64,000 bases of DNA. Source: Orientallactaga sibirica. Its lineage: Eukaryota > Chordata > Mammalia > Rodentia > Dipodidae. This document shows positions 1 to 14,000 of this stretch, one piece after another. Within the stretch, counting starts at the first letter, position 1. Each line of letters begins with the position of its first letter. The DNA is taken from contig JAEOAD010000942.1 of the NCBI GenBank assembly GCA_036365145.1, positions 62,001 through 126,000 of the forward strand, read 5' to 3'. A program made the translations under genes and the position numbers. The notes under the pieces were generated by a model. It did no database searches. It saw only the letters and a list, made by a program, of their open reading frames with translations, and was not told the origin of the DNA.

Positions 1-722
1 TGTACATCTTGTTGGACTACACAAACAAGGAAAGTTTGAAGTTGCTGCACTAAACCTTCTTCGTAGGGAAGCAACTGATTCCTAGAACAGAACTAGCTTA
101 TTTCACACAGCACAGTGTTCGCCAATGAAGATGTATGTTTTCTAAACCAACTGCTTTAGTAAAGATGCGAAACTACTAATTTAGACATCTTCTTAGATTA
201 CACTAACTAGAAATGTTTGAAGTTGCTGCACTAAACCTTCTTCGTAGGAAAGGAAGTGATTCGTAGAACCGAACTAGCTTATTTCACACAGAACAGTGTT
301 TGGCAATGAAAATGTTTGTTTTCTAAAGAAAGTAGTTTACAAATGAAGCGAAACTAGTAAGTTGAACAACTTGTTAGAATACACAAACAAGGAAGGTTTG
401 AAGTTGCTGCACTCAACCTTCTTCGAGAGGAAAGCAACTGATTCCTAGAAACGAACTAACTTATGTCACACAGTATAGTTTTCGGCAACGAAGATGTTTC
501 TTTTGAAAAAAATATTTTAGATATGAAGCGAATCTAGTAAGTTGTACATCTTGTTAGGTTACACTAACTAGAAAAGTTTGAACTTGATGCACTAATCCTT
601 CTTCAGAGGAAAGCGACTGATTCCTAGAACTGAACTAACTTATTTCACACAGTACAGTTTTCGGCAATGAAGATGTATCTTTTTCTAAACAAACTGCTTT
701 AGAAATGAAGTGAAACTACTAA

Positions 723-1049
723 GTTGTACATCTTGTTAGATTACACTAACTAGACAAGTTTGAACTTGCTGCACTAAACCTTCTTCGCATTTGAAAGCAA
801 CTGATCCCTAGAACCAACTAGCTTATTTCACACAGTACAGTGTTAGAAATGAAGGGTAACTAGTAAGTTGTACATCTTGTTAGGTTACACTAACTAGAAA
901 AGTTTGAACTTGCTGCACTAAACCTTCTTCGTAGGGAAAGCAATTGATTCCTAGAACCGAATTCGCTTTATTACACAGAGAACAGTGTTCGGCAATGAAG
1001 ATGTTTGTTTTCTAAACAAACTGCTTTAGAAATGAAGTGAAACTTCTAA
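723..1049 (+). repeat. Short/full monomer pair, first copy of a local duplication
   Basis: The first monomer (723-866) is only 144 bp. About 38 bases are missing between cagtgtt and agaaatgaag, removing the segment that normally holds cggcaatgaagatg and ttctaaagaaac. The next monomer (867-1049) is 183 bp. The pair is repeated directly downstream. Confidence 0.8.
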
Positions 1050-1372
1050 GTTGTACATCTTGTTAGATTACACTAACTAGACAAGTTTGAACTTGCTGCA
1101 CTAAACCTTCTTCGACGAAAGCAACTGATTCCTAGAACCGAACTAGCTTATTTCACACAGTACAGTGTTAGAAATGAAGGGTAACTAGTAAGTTGTACAT
1201 CTTGTTAGGTTACACTAACTAGAAAAGTTTGAACTTGCTGCACTAAACCTTCTTCGAGGGAAAGCAATTGATTCCTAGAACCGAATTCGCTTATTACACA
1301 GAGAACAGTGTTCGGCAATGAAGATGTTTGTTTTCTAAACAAACTGCTTTAGAAATGAAGTGAAACTACTAA
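1050..1372 (+). repeat. Short/full monomer pair, second copy
   Basis: The 142 bp monomer 1050-1191 has the same internal deletion as 723-866 and the same gaagggtaac sequence at 1174-1183. It is followed by a 181 bp monomer sharing the rare gaattcgctt and cacagagaacag variants. The shared rare changes show that a deleted monomer and its neighbour were duplicated together. Confidence 0.8.
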
Positions 1373-2232
1373 GTTGTACATCTTGTTAGATTACACTAAC
1401 TAGAAAAGTTTGAACTTGCTGCACTAAACCTTCTTCGCATTTAAAGCAACTGATTCCTAGAACCGAACTAGCTTATTTCACACAGTACAGTGTTCGGCAA
1501 TGAGGATGTTTGTTTTCTAAAGGAACTACTTTAGAAATGAAGCATAACTAGTAAGTTGTATTTTTTGTTAGACTACACTAACTAGAAAAGTTTGAACTTG
1601 CTGCACTAAACCTTCTTTGTAGGAAAGCAACTGATTTCTACAATCGAATTAGATTATTTCACACAGTACACTTTTCGGGCAATGAAGATGTTTGTTTTTG
1701 AAACAAACTACCTTAGATATGAAGAGAATCTAGTAAGTCCTACATCTTGTTAGATTACATTGACTAGAAAAGTTTGAACTTGCTACAGTAAACCTTCTTC
1801 GTAGGAAAGCAACTGATAACTAGAACTGAACTAACTTATTTCACAAAGTACAGTTTTCGGCAAAGAAGATGTATGTTTTCTAAACAAACTGCTTTAGAAA
1901 TGAAGTGAAACTACTAAGTTGTATATCTTGTTAGGTTACACTAACTAGAAAAGTTTGAACTTGCTGCACTAAACCTTCTTCGCATTTAAAGCAAGTGATT
2001 CCTAGAACCGAACTAGCTTATTTCACACAGTACAGTGTTCGCAGTGAAGATGTTTGTTTTCTAAAGAAACTACTTGAGAAATGAAGCGAAACTCGTAAGT
2101 TGTACATCTTGTTAGACTACACAAACAAGGAAGGTTTGAAGTTGCTGCACTAAACCTTCTTTGTAGGAAAGCAACTTATTCCTACAACTGAATTAGATTA
2201 TTTCACACAGAACAGTGTTCGGCAATGAAGAT

Positions 2233-2251
2233 GTTTGTTTTTGAAACAAAC
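2233..2251 (+). repeat. Dyad/hairpin motif in the gaaacaaac monomer type
   Basis: gtttgtttttgaaacaaac forms an 8 bp perfect stem (gtttgttt/aaacaaac) around a 3-base loop. It recurs in every monomer of the 'tttttgaaacaaac' type, many dozens of times in the window. Dyad symmetry enrichment has been reported at centromeric satellites that lack working CENP-B boxes; whether this hairpin forms is inference. Confidence 0.6.
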
Positions 2252-4995
2252 TACCTTAGATATGAAGCGAATCTAGTAAGTTGTACATCTTGTTAGATTC
2301 CATTAACTAGAAAAGTTTGATCTTGCTGCACTAAACCTTCTTCAGAGGGAAAGCAATTGATTCCTAGAACCGAATTAGCTTATTTCAAACAGAACAGTGT
2401 TCAGCAATGAAGATGTTTGTTTTCTAAAGAAACTACTTTAGATATGAAGAGAAACAGGTAATTTGTACATCTTGTTACATTACACCAGCTAGAAAAGATT
2501 GAACTTGCTACACTAAACCTTCTTCTTAGGAAAGGAACTGATTCCTAGATAAGAACTAGCTTATTTCACACAGTACAGTGTTCGGCAATGAAGATGAATG
2601 TTTTCTAAACAAACTGCTTTAGAAATGAAGTGAAACTACTAAGTTGTACATCTTGTTAGATTACACTAACTAGAGTAGTTTGAACTTGCCGCACTAAACC
2701 TTCTTCATAGGAAAGGAACTGATTCCTAGAACCAAACTAGCTTATTTCACCCATTCCAGTGTTCGGCAATGAAGATGTTTGTTTTCTAAAGAAACTACTT
2801 TAGAAATGAAGGGAAATTACTAAGTTGTACATCTTGTTAGATTACACTAACTAGAAAAGTTTGAACTTGCTGCACCAAACCTTCTTCGTAGGAAAGTAAC
2901 TGATTCCTAGAAGCGAAGTAGCTTATTTCACACAGTACAGTGTTCGGCAATGAAGATGTTTGTTTTCTAAAGAAACTACTTTCGAAATGAAGCATAACTA
3001 GTAAGTTGTATATCTTCTTAGACTACATTAACTAGAAAAGTTTGAACTTGCTGCACTAAACCTTCTTTGTAGGAAAGCAACTGATTCCTACAACCGAATT
3101 AGATTATTTCACACAGTACAGTTTTCGGCAATGAAGATGTTTGTTTTTGAAACAAACTACCTTAGATATGAAGCGAATCTTGTAAGTTGTACATCTTGTT
3201 AGATTCCATTAGCTAGAAAAGTTTGAACTTGCTGCACTATACCTTCTTCTTAGGAAAGCAATTGATTCCTAGAACCGAATTAGCTTATTTCACACAGAAC
3301 AGAGTTCGGCAATGAAGATGTTTGTTTTCTAAAGAAACTACTTTAGAAATTAAGCGTAACTAGTAAGTTGTACATCTTGTTAGACTACACTAACTAGAAA
3401 AGTTTGAACTTGCTGCACTAAACCTTCTTTGCAGGAAAGCAACTGATTCCTAAAACCGAATTAGATTATTTCACACAGTACACTTTTCGGCAATGAAGAT
3501 GTTTGTTTTTGAAACAAAATACCTTAGATATGAAGCGAATCTAGTAAGTTGTACATCTTGTTAGATTACATTAACTAGAAAAGTTTGAACTTGCTGCACT
3601 AAACCTTCTCCGTAGGAAAGCAATTGATTCCTAGAACCGAATTAGCTTATTTCACACAGAACAGTGTTTGGCAATGAAGATGTTTGTTCTCTAAAGAACC
3701 TAACTTACAAATGAAGCGAAACTAGTAAGTTGAACATCTTGTTCGACGACCCAAACAAGGCAGGTTTGAAGTTGCTGCAGTAAACCTTCTTCGTAGGAAA
3801 GCGACTAATTCCTAGAACCGAACTAACTTATTTCACACAGTATAGTTTTAGGCAACGAACATGTTTCTTTTTGAAACAAACTACTTTAGATATGAAGCGA
3901 ATCTAGCAAGTTGTACATCTTGTTAGGTTACATTAACTAGAAAAGTTTGAACTTGCTGCACTAAACCTTCTTCGTAGGAAAGCGACTGATTCCTAGAACC
4001 GAACTAACTTATTTCACACAGTACAGTTTTCGGCAATGAAGATGTCTTTCTTCTAAACAAACTGAGTTAGAAATGAAGTGAAACTACTAAGTCGTACATC
4101 TTGTGAGATTACACTAACTAGAAAAGTTTGAACTTGCTGCACTAAACCTTCTTCGTAGGAAAACAAATGATTCCTAGAATCGAACTAGCTTATTTCACAC
4201 AGTACAGTGTTCGGCAATGAAGATGTTTGTTTTCTAAAGAAACTACTTTAGAAATGAAGTGTAACTAGTAAGTTGTACATCTTGTTAGACTACACTAACT
4301 AGAAAAGTTTGAACTTGCCGCACTAAACCTTCTTTGTAGGAAAGCAACTGATTCCTACATCCGAATTACATTATTTCACACAGTACACTTTTCGGCAATG
4401 AAGATGTTTGTTTTTGAAACAAACTACTTTATATATGAAGTGAATCTAGTAAGTTGTACATCTTGTTCGATTACATTAACTAGAAAAGTTTGAACTTGCT
4501 GCACTAATCCGTCTTTGTAGGAAAGCAATTGATTCCTAGAACCGAATTATCTTATTTCACACAGAACAATGTTCGGCAATGAAGATTATTTTTTTCTAAA
4601 GAAACTACTTTACAAATGAAGCGAAACTAGTAAGTTGAACATCTTGTTAGACTACCCAAACAAGGAAGGTTTGAAGTTGCTGCACTAAACCTTCTTCGTA
4701 GGAAAGTAACTGATTCCTACAACCAAACTAACTTATTTCACACAGTATAGTTTTCGGCAACGAAGATGTTTCTTTTTGAAACAAACTACTTTAGATATGA
4801 AGCGAATCTAGTAAGTTGTACATCTTGTTAGGTTACACTAACAAGAAAAGTTTGAACTTGCTGCACTAAACCTTCTACGTAGGAAAGCGACTGAATCCTA
4901 GAACTGAACTAACTTATTTCACACAGTAAAGTTTTCGGCAATGAAGATGTATGTTTTCTAAACAAACTGCTTTAGAAATGAAGTGAAACTACTAA

Positions 4996-5176
4996 GTTGT
5001 ACATCTTGTTAGATTACACTAACTAGAAAAGTTTGAACTTGCTGCACTAAACCTTCTTCGTAGGAAAGCAACTGATTCCTAGAACCGAACTAGCTTATTT
5101 CACACAGTACAGTGTTCGGCAATGAAGATGTTTGTTTTCTAAAGAAACTACTTTAGAAATGAAGCGTAACTAGTAA
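4996..5176 (+). repeat. Representative 181 bp satellite monomer
   Basis: This copy is close to the majority sequence and defines the phase used here, from gttgtacatc to the next gtta/gttg. By hand count the consensus is about 35% GC. Landmarks in order are: acactaactag near monomer position 21; the CENP-B-like half box near 61; gattcctagaaccgaac near 79; tatttcacacagtacag near 101; and tttctaaagaaac near 141. Two RsaI sites (GTAC), near positions 4 and 112, should cut most copies into pieces of about 108 and 73 bp. Confidence 0.93.
5056..5072 (+). promoter_or_regulatory. CENP-B-box-like half motif, typical copy
   Basis: The sequence is cttcgtaggaaagcaac. Against the CENP-B box YTTCGTTGGAARCGGGA, the first 12 positions agree except for one A at a tolerated position. 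The core TTCG and the A at position 10 are present. The CGGG half is not conserved; the monomer has GCAA or, in some types, GCGA. The motif occurs at the same place in most monomers, usually as ttcgtagg or ttcatagg. Real binding is uncertain because the 3' half contributes to recognition by human and mouse CENP-B. Confidence 0.4.
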
Positions 5177-6460
5177 GTTATACTTCTTGTTAGACTACAC
5201 TAACTAGAAATATTTGACCTTGCTGCACTAAACCTTCTTTGTAGGAAAGCAGCTGATTACTACAATCGAATTAGATTATTTCACACAGTACACTTTTCGG
5301 CAATGAAGATGTTTGTTTTTGAAACAAACTACCTTAGATATGAAGCGAATCTAGTAAGTTGTACATCTTGTTAGATTACATTAAGTAGAAAAGTTTGAAC
5401 TTGCTGCACTCAACCTTCTTCGTAGGAAAGCGACTGATTACTAGAACTGAACTAACTTATTTCACACAGAACAGTTTTCGGCAATGAAGATGTTTGTTTT
5501 CTAAAGAAACTGCTTTAGAAATGAAGCGTAAGTAGTAAGTTGTATATCTTGTTAGACTACACTAACTAGAAAAGTTTGAACTTGCTGCACTAAACCTTCT
5601 TTGTAGGAAAGCAACTGATTCCTACAACCGAATTAGATTATTTCACACAGTACAGTGTTCGGCAATGAAGATGTTTGTTTTTGAAATAAACTACCTTAGA
5701 TATGAAGCGAATCTAGTAAGTTGTACATCTTGTTAGATTACATTAACTAGAAAACTTTGAACTTGCTGCACTAAAACTTCTTCGTAGGAAAGAAATTGAT
5801 TCTTAGAACCAAATTAGCTTATTTCACACAGAACAGTGTTTGGCAATGAAGATGTTTGTTTTCTAAAGAAACTACTTTAGAATGGAAGCGAAACTAGTAA
5901 GTTGTACATCTTGTTAGACTACACAAACAAGGAAGGTTTGAAGTTGCTGCACTAAACCTTCTTCGTAGGGAAGCAACTGATTCCTAGAACAGAACTAGCT
6001 TATTTCACGCAGCACAGTGTTCGCCAATGAAGATGTGTTTTCTAAACGAACTGCTTTAGAAAAGATGCGAAACTACTAATTTATACATCTTCTTAGATGA
6101 CACTAACTAGAAACGTTTGAAGTTGCTGCACTAAACCTTCTTCGTAGGAAAGGAACTGATTCCTAGAACCGAACTAGCTTATTTCACACAGTACAGTGTT
6201 CGGCAATGAAGATGTTTGTTTTTGAAAAAAACTACTTTAGATATGAAGAGAAACAGGTAATTTGTACATCTTGTTACATTACACCAGCTAGAAAAGTTTG
6301 AACTTGCTACACTAAACCTTCTCGTAGGAAAGGAACTGATTCCTAGATACGAACTAGCTTATTTCACACAGTACAGTGTTCGGCAATGAAGATGTATGTT
6401 TTCTAAACAAACTGCTTTACAAATGAAGTGAAACTACTAAGTTGTACATCTTGTTAGTTT

Positions 6461-6930
6461 ACACTAAATAGAGTAGTTTGAACTTGCCGCACTAAACCTT
6501 CTTCATAGGAAAGGAACTGATTCCTAGAACCGAACTCGCTTATTTCACCCTTTACACTGTTCGGCAATGAAGATGATTGTTTTCTAAAGAAACTACTTTA
6601 GAAATGAAGTGAAATTACTAAGTTGTACATCTTTTTAGATTACACTAACTAGAAAAGTTTGAACTTGCTGCACTAAACCTTCTCGTAGGAAAGGAACTGA
6701 TTCATAGATACGAACTAGCTTATTTCAAACAGTACAGTGTTCGGCAATGAAGATGTATGTTTTCTAAAGAAACTGCTTTAGAAATGAAGTGAAACTACTA
6801 AGTTGTACATCTTGTTAGATTACACTAAATAGAGTAGTTTGAACTTGCCGTACTAAACCTTCTTCATAGAAAAGAACTGATTCCTAGAAACGAACTCGCT
6901 TATTTCACCCATTACAGTGTTCGGCAATGA
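6461..6930 (+). repeat. Two-monomer tandem duplication
   Basis: The rare variant acactaaatagagtagtttg begins at 6461 and again at 6822, 361 bp apart. The neighbouring monomers also match (gaactcgcttatttcaccc, gatgattgttttc). This is a local dimer duplication; edges are approximate. Confidence 0.7.
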
Positions 6931-7680
6931 AGATGATTGTTTTCCAAAGAAACTACTTTAGAAATTAAGTGAAATTACTAAGTTGTACAACTTGTTAGAT
7001 TACACTAACTAGAAAAGTTTGAACTTGCTGCACTAAACCTTCTTCATAGGAAAGTGACGGATTCCTAGAAGCGAACTATCTTATTTCACACAGTACAGTG
7101 TTCGGCAATGAAGATGTTTGTTTTCTAAAGAAACTACGTTAGAAATGAAGCGAAACTAGTAAGTTGTACATCTTGTCAGACTACATTAATTAGAACAGTT
7201 TGAACTTGCTGCACTAAACCTTCTTCGTAGGAAAGCAACTGATTCCTAGAACCGAACTAGCTTATTTCACACAGTATAGTTTTCGGCCACGAAGATGTTT
7301 CTTTTTGAAACAAACTACTTTAGATATGAAGCGAATCTAGTAAGTTGTACATCTTGTTAGGTTACAGTAACTAGAAAAGTTTGAACTTGCTGCACTAAAC
7401 CTTCTTGGTAGGAACGCAATTGATTCCTCGAACCGAATTAACTTGTTTCACTCAGAACAGTGTTCGGCAATGAAGATGTTTGTTTTCTAAAGAAACTACT
7501 TTAGAAATGAAGCGAAACTAGTAAGTTGTACATCTTGTTAGACTACACAAACAAGGAAGGTTTGAAGTTGCTGCACTAAACCTTCTTCGTAGGGAAGCAA
7601 CTGATTCCTAGAACAGAACTAGCTTATTTCACACAGCACAGTGTTCGCCAATTAAGATGTATGTTTTCTAAACCAACTGC

Positions 7681-8040
7681 TTTAGAAAAGATGCGAAACT
7701 ACTAATTTATACATCTTCTTAGATGACACTAACTAGAAATGTTTGAAGTTGCTGCACTAAACCTTCTTCGTAGGAAAGCAACTGATTCCTAGAACCGAAT
7801 TAGCTTATTTCACACAGTACAGTGTTCTGCAATGAAGATGTTTGTTTTTGAAAAAAACTACTTTAGATACGAAGAGAAACAGGTAATTTGTACATCTTGT
7901 TAGATTACACTAACTAGAAAAGATTGAACTTGCTACACTAAACCTTCTTCGTAGGAAAGGAACTGATTCCTAGAAGCGAACTAGCTTATTTCACAGAGTA
8001 CAGTGTTCGGCAATGAAGATGTTAGTTTTCTAAAGAAACT
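7681..8040 (+). repeat. Two-monomer module shared with 60781-61140
   Basis: Line-by-line comparison gives about 13 mismatches over 360 bases and no indel against 60781-61140. Rare variants gttctgcaatg, tagatacgaagag and agatgacac are shared. Such identity between blocks 53.1 kb apart exceeds that of typical neighbouring monomers. Confidence 0.75.
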
Positions 8041-11000
8041 ACTTTAGAAATGAAGCAAAACTAGTAAGTTGTACATCTTGTTAGACTACACTAACTAGAG
8101 TAGTTTGAACTTGCTGCAATAAACCTTCTTCATAGGAAAGGAACTGATTCCTAGAACCGAACTAGCTTATTTCACACAGTACAGTGTTCGGCAATGGAGA
8201 TGTTTGTTTTTGAAAAAAACTACTTGAGATATGAAGAGAAACAGGTAGGTTGTACATCTTGTTAGATTACACTAACTAGAAAAGTTTGAACTTGCTACAC
8301 TAAACCTTCTTCGTAGGAAAGGAACTGATTCCCAGATACGAACTACATTATTTCACACAGTACAGTGTTCGGCAATGAAGATGTATGTTTTCTAAACAAA
8401 CTGCTTTAGAAATGAAGTGAAACTACTAAGTTGTACATCTTGGTAGATTACACTAACTAGAGTAGTTTGAACTTGCTGCACTAAACCTTCTTCATAGGAA
8501 AGTAACGGATTCCTAGAACCGAACTAACTTATTTCACACAGTATAGTTTTAGGCAACGAAGATGTTTCTTTTTGAAACAAACGACTTTAGATATGAAGCT
8601 AATCTAGTAAGTTGTACATCTTGTTAGGTTACACTAACTAGAAAAGTTTGAACTTGCTACACTAAACCTTCTTCGTAGGAAAGGAACTGATTCCTAGAAG
8701 CGAACTAGCTTATTTCACACAGTACAGTGTTCGGCAATGAAGATGTTTGTTTTCTAAAGAAACTACTTTAGAAATGAAGCGAAACTAGTAAGTTGTACAT
8801 CGTGTGAGACTACACAAACAAGGAAGGTTTGAAGTTGCTGCACTAAACCTTCTTCGTAGGAAAGCAACTGATTCCTAGAACCGAACTAACTTATTTCACA
8901 CAGTACAGTGTTCGGCAATGAAGATGTTTGTTTTCCAAAGAAACTACTTTAGAAATGAAGCGAAACTAGTAAGTTGTACATCTTGTTAGACTGCACAAAC
9001 AAGGAAGGTTTGAATTTGCTGCATTAAACCTTCGTAGGAAAGCAACTGATTCCTAGAACAGAACTAGCTTATTTCACACAACACAGTGTTCGCCAATGAA
9101 GATGTATGTTTTCTAAACCAACTGCTTTAGAAAAGATGTGAAACTATTAATTTATACATCTTCTTAGATTACACTAACTAGAAATGTTTGAAGTTGCTGC
9201 ACTAAACCTTCTTCGTAGGAAAGGAACTGATTCCTACAACCGAACTAGCTTATTTCACACAGTACAGTGTTCGGTAATGAAGATGTTTGTTTTTGAAAAA
9301 AACTACTTTAGATATGAACAGAAACAGGTAACTTGTACACCTTGTTAGACTACATTAACTAGAAAAGTTTGAACTTGCTGCACTAAACCTTCTTTGTAGG
9401 AAAGCAACTGATTCCTAGAACCTTATTAGCTTATTTCACACAGTACAGTGTTCAGCAATGAAGATGTTTGTTTTCTAAAGAAACTACTTTAGAAATGAAG
9501 CGAATCTACTAAATTGTACATCTTGTTAGATTACACTAACTAGAAAAGATTGAACTTGCTACACTAAACCTTCTTCAGAGGAAAGGAACTGATTCCTAGA
9601 TCCAAACTAGCTTATTTCACCCAGTACAGTGTTCGGCAATGAAGATGTATGTTTTCTAAACAAACTGCTTTAGAAATGAAGTGAATCTACTAAGTTGTAC
9701 ATCTTGTTAGATTACACTAACTAGAGTAGTTTGAACTTGCCGCACTAAACATTCTTCATAGGAAAGGAACTGATTCCTAGAACCGAACTAGCTTATTTCA
9801 CCCATTACAGTGTTCGGCAATGAAGATGTTTGTTTTCTAAAGAAACTACTTTAGAAATGAAGTGAAATTACTAAGTTGTACATCTTGTTAGATTACGCTA
9901 ACTAGAAAAGTTTGAACTTGCTGCACTAAACCTTCTTCGTAGGAAAGTAACTGATTCCTAGAACCGAACTAGCTTATTTCACACAGTACAATGTTCGGCA
10001 ATGAAGATGTTTGTTTTCTAAAGAAACCACTTTAGAAATGAAGCGAAACTAGTAAGTTGTACATCTTGTTAGACTACACTAATTAGAAAAGTTTGAACTT
10101 GCTGCACTCAACCTTCTTTGTAGGAAAGCAACTTATTCCTAGAACCTTATTAGCTTATTTCACACAGTACAGTGTTCAGCAATGAAGATGTTTGTTTTCT
10201 AAAGAAACTACTTTAGAAATGAAGCGAAACTAGTAAGTTGTACATCTTGTTGGACTACACAAACAAGGAAGGTGTGAAGTTGCTGCACTAAACCTTCTTC
10301 GTAGGAAAGCAACTGATTCCTATAACCGAACTAACTTATTTCACACAGTATAGTTTTTGGCAACGAAGATGTTTGTTTTTGAAAGAAACTACTTTAGATA
10401 TGAAGTGAGTCTAGGAAGTTGTACATCTTGTTAGGTTACACTAACTAGAAAAGTTTGAACGTCCTGCACTAAACCTTCTTCGTAGGAAAGGATCTGATTC
10501 CTAGAACTGAACTAACTTATTTCACACAGTGAAGTTTTCGGCAATGAAGATGTATGTTTTCTAAACAAACTGCTTTAGAAATGAAGTGAAACTACTAAGT
10601 TGTACATCTTGTTAGATTACACTAACTATAAAAGTTTGAACTAGCTGCACTAAACCTTCTTCGTAGGAAAGCAACTGATTGTTAGAACTGAACTAACTTA
10701 TTTCATACAGTACTGTTTTCGGCAATGAAGATGTATGTTTTCCAAACCAACGGCTTTAGACATGAAATGAAACTACTAAGTTGTACATGTTGATAGATTA
10801 CACTAACTAGAAAAGTTTGAACTTGCTGCACTAAACCTTCTTCGTAGGAAAGCAACTGATTCCTAGAACCGAACTAGCTAATTTCACACAGTACAGTGTT
10901 CGGCAATGAAGATGTTTGTTTTTGAAAAAAACTACTTTAGATATGAAGAGAAACAGTTAAGTTGTACATCTGGTTACATTGCATTAACTAGAAAAGTTTG

Positions 11001-14000
11001 AACTTGTTGCACTAAACCTTCTTTGTAGGAAAGCAACTGATTCCTAGAAACTTATTAGCTTATTTCACACAGTACAGTGTTCGGCAATGAAGATGTTTGT
11101 TTTGGAAACAAACTACTTTAGATATGAAGTGAATCTACTAAGTTGTACATCTTGTTAGATTACACTAACTAGAAAAGTTTGAACTTGCTACACTCAACCT
11201 TCTTCGGAGGAAAGGAACTGATTCCTAGATCCGAACTAGCTTATTTCACCCAGTAAAGTGTTCGGCAATGAAGATGTATGTTTTCTAAACAAACTGCTTT
11301 AGAAAAGAAGTGAAACTACTAAGTTGTACATCTTGATAGATTACACTAACTAGAGTAATTAGAACTTGCTGCACTAAACCTTCTTCATAGGAAAGGAACT
11401 GATTCCTAGAACTGAACTAGCTTATTTCACCCATTACAGTGTTCGGAAATGAAGATGTTTGTTTTCTAAAGAAACTACTTTAGAAATGAAGTGAAATTAC
11501 TAAGTTGTACATCTTGTTAGATTACACTAACTAGAGTAGTTTGAACTTGCCGCACTAAACCTTCTTTGTAGGAAAGCAACTTATTCCTGCAACCGAATTA
11601 GATTATTTCACACAGTACAAGTTTTGGCAATGAAGATGTTTGTTTTTGAAACAAACTACCATAGATATGAAGTGAATCTAGTAAGTTGTACATCTTGTTA
11701 GATTACATTAACTAGAAAAGTTTGAAATTACTGCACTAAACCTTCTTCGTAGGAAAGCAATTGATTCCTAGAACCGAATTAGCTTATTTCAAACAGAACA
11801 GTGTTCGGCAATGAAGATGTTTGTTTTCTAAAGAAACTACTTTACAAATGAAGCGAAACTAGTAAGTTGTACATCTTGTTAGACTACACAAACAAGGAAG
11901 GTTTGAAGTTGCTGCACTTAACCTTCTTCGTAGGAAAGCAACTGATTCCTAGAACCGAACGAACTTATTTCACACAGTATAGTTTTCGGCAACGAAGATG
12001 TTTCTTTATGAAACAAACTACTTTAGATATGAAGCGAATCTAGTAAGTTGTACATCTTGTTAGGTTACACTAACTAGAAACGTTTGAACTTGCTGCACTA
12101 AACCTTCATCGTAGGAATGCAACTGATTCCTAGAACCGAACTAGCTTATTTCACACAGTACAGTGTTCGGCAATGAAGATGTTTGGTTTCTAAAGAAACT
12201 ACTTTACAAATGAAGCGAATCTAGTAAGTTGTACATCTTGTTAGACTACACAAACAAGGAAGGTTTGAAGTTGCTGCACTAAACTTTCTTCATAGGAAAG
12301 CAACTGATTCCTAGAATAGAACTAGCTTATTTCACACAGGACAGTGTTCGCCAATGAAGATGTATGTTTTCTAAACCAACTGCTTTAGAAAAGATCTTGA
12401 AACTACTAATTTATACAACTTCTTAGATTACACAAACTAGAAATGTTTGAAGTTGCTGCACTAAACCTTCTTCGTAGGAAAGGAACTGATTCCTAGAACC
12501 GAACTAGCTTATTTCACACAGTAGAGAGCTCGGCAATGAAGATGTTTGTTTTTGAAAAAAGCAACTTTAGATATGAAGCGAATCTTGTAAGTTGTACATC
12601 TTCTTAGGTTACACTAACTAGAAAAGTTTCAAATTGCTGCACTAAACCTTCTTCGTAGGAAAGCAATTTATTCCTAGAACCGAATTAGCTTATTTCACAC
12701 AGAACAGTGTTCGGCAATGAAGATGTTTGTTTTCTAAAGAAATTACTTTACAAATGAAGCGAAACTAGTAAGTTGAACATCTTGTTAGACTACACAAATA
12801 AGGAAGATTTGAAAGTGCTGCACTACACCTTCTCCGTAGGAAAGCAACTGATTCCTAGAACCAAAATAGCTTATTTCACACAGTATAGTTTTCTGCAACG
12901 AAGATGTTTCTTTTTGAAACAAACTAGTTTAGATATGAAGCGAGTCTAGTAAGTTGTATATCTTCTTAGGTTACACTAAGTAGAAAAGTTTGAACTTCCT
13001 GCACTAAACCTTCTTCGTAGGAAAGCAACTGATTCCTAGAACTGAACTTATTTCACACAGTACAGTTTTTGGTAATGAAGATGTATGTTTTCTAAACAAA
13101 CTGCTTTAGAAATGAAGTGAAACTACTAAGATGTACATCTTTTTACATTACACTAACTAGAAAAGTTTGAACTTGCTGCACTAAACCTTCTTCGTAGGAA
13201 AGTAACTGATTCCTAGAACTGAACTAGCTTATTTCACACAGTACAGTGTTCGGCAATGAAGATGTTTGTTTTCTAAAGAAACTACATTAGAAATGAAGCG
13301 TAACTTGTAAGTTTTACATCTTGTTAGACTACACTAAGTAGAAAAGTTTGAACTTCCTGCACTAAACCTTCTTTGTAGGAAAGCAACTGATTCCTACAAC
13401 CGAATTAGATTATTTCACACAGTACACTTTTCGGCAATGAAGATGTTTGTTTTTGAAACAAACTGCCTTAGATATGAAGCGAGTCTAGTAAGTTGTACAT
13501 CTTGTTAGATTACATTAACTAGAAAAGTTTGAACTTGCTGAACTAAACCTTCTTCGTAGGAAAGCAACTGATTCCTAGCAACGAATTAGCTTATTTCACA
13601 CAGAACAGTGTTCGACAATGAAGATGTTTGTTTTCCAAAGAAACTACTTTACAAATGAAGCGAAACTAGTAAGTTGAACATCTTCTTAGACTACACAAAC
13701 AAGGAAGGTTTGAAGTTGCTGCACTAAACCTTCTTCGTAGGAAAGCAACTGATTCCTGGAACCGAACTAACTTATTTCACACAGTATAGTTTTCGGCAAC
13801 GAAGATGTTTCTTTTTGAAACAAACTACTTTAGATATGAAGCGAATCTAGTAAGTTGTACATCTTGTTAGGTTACACTAACTAGAAAAGTTTGAACTTGC
13901 TGCACTAAACCTTCTTTGTAGGAAAGCGACTGATTCCTAGAACTGAACTAACTTATTTCACACAGTATAGTTTTCGGCAATGAAGATGTATGTTTTCTAA

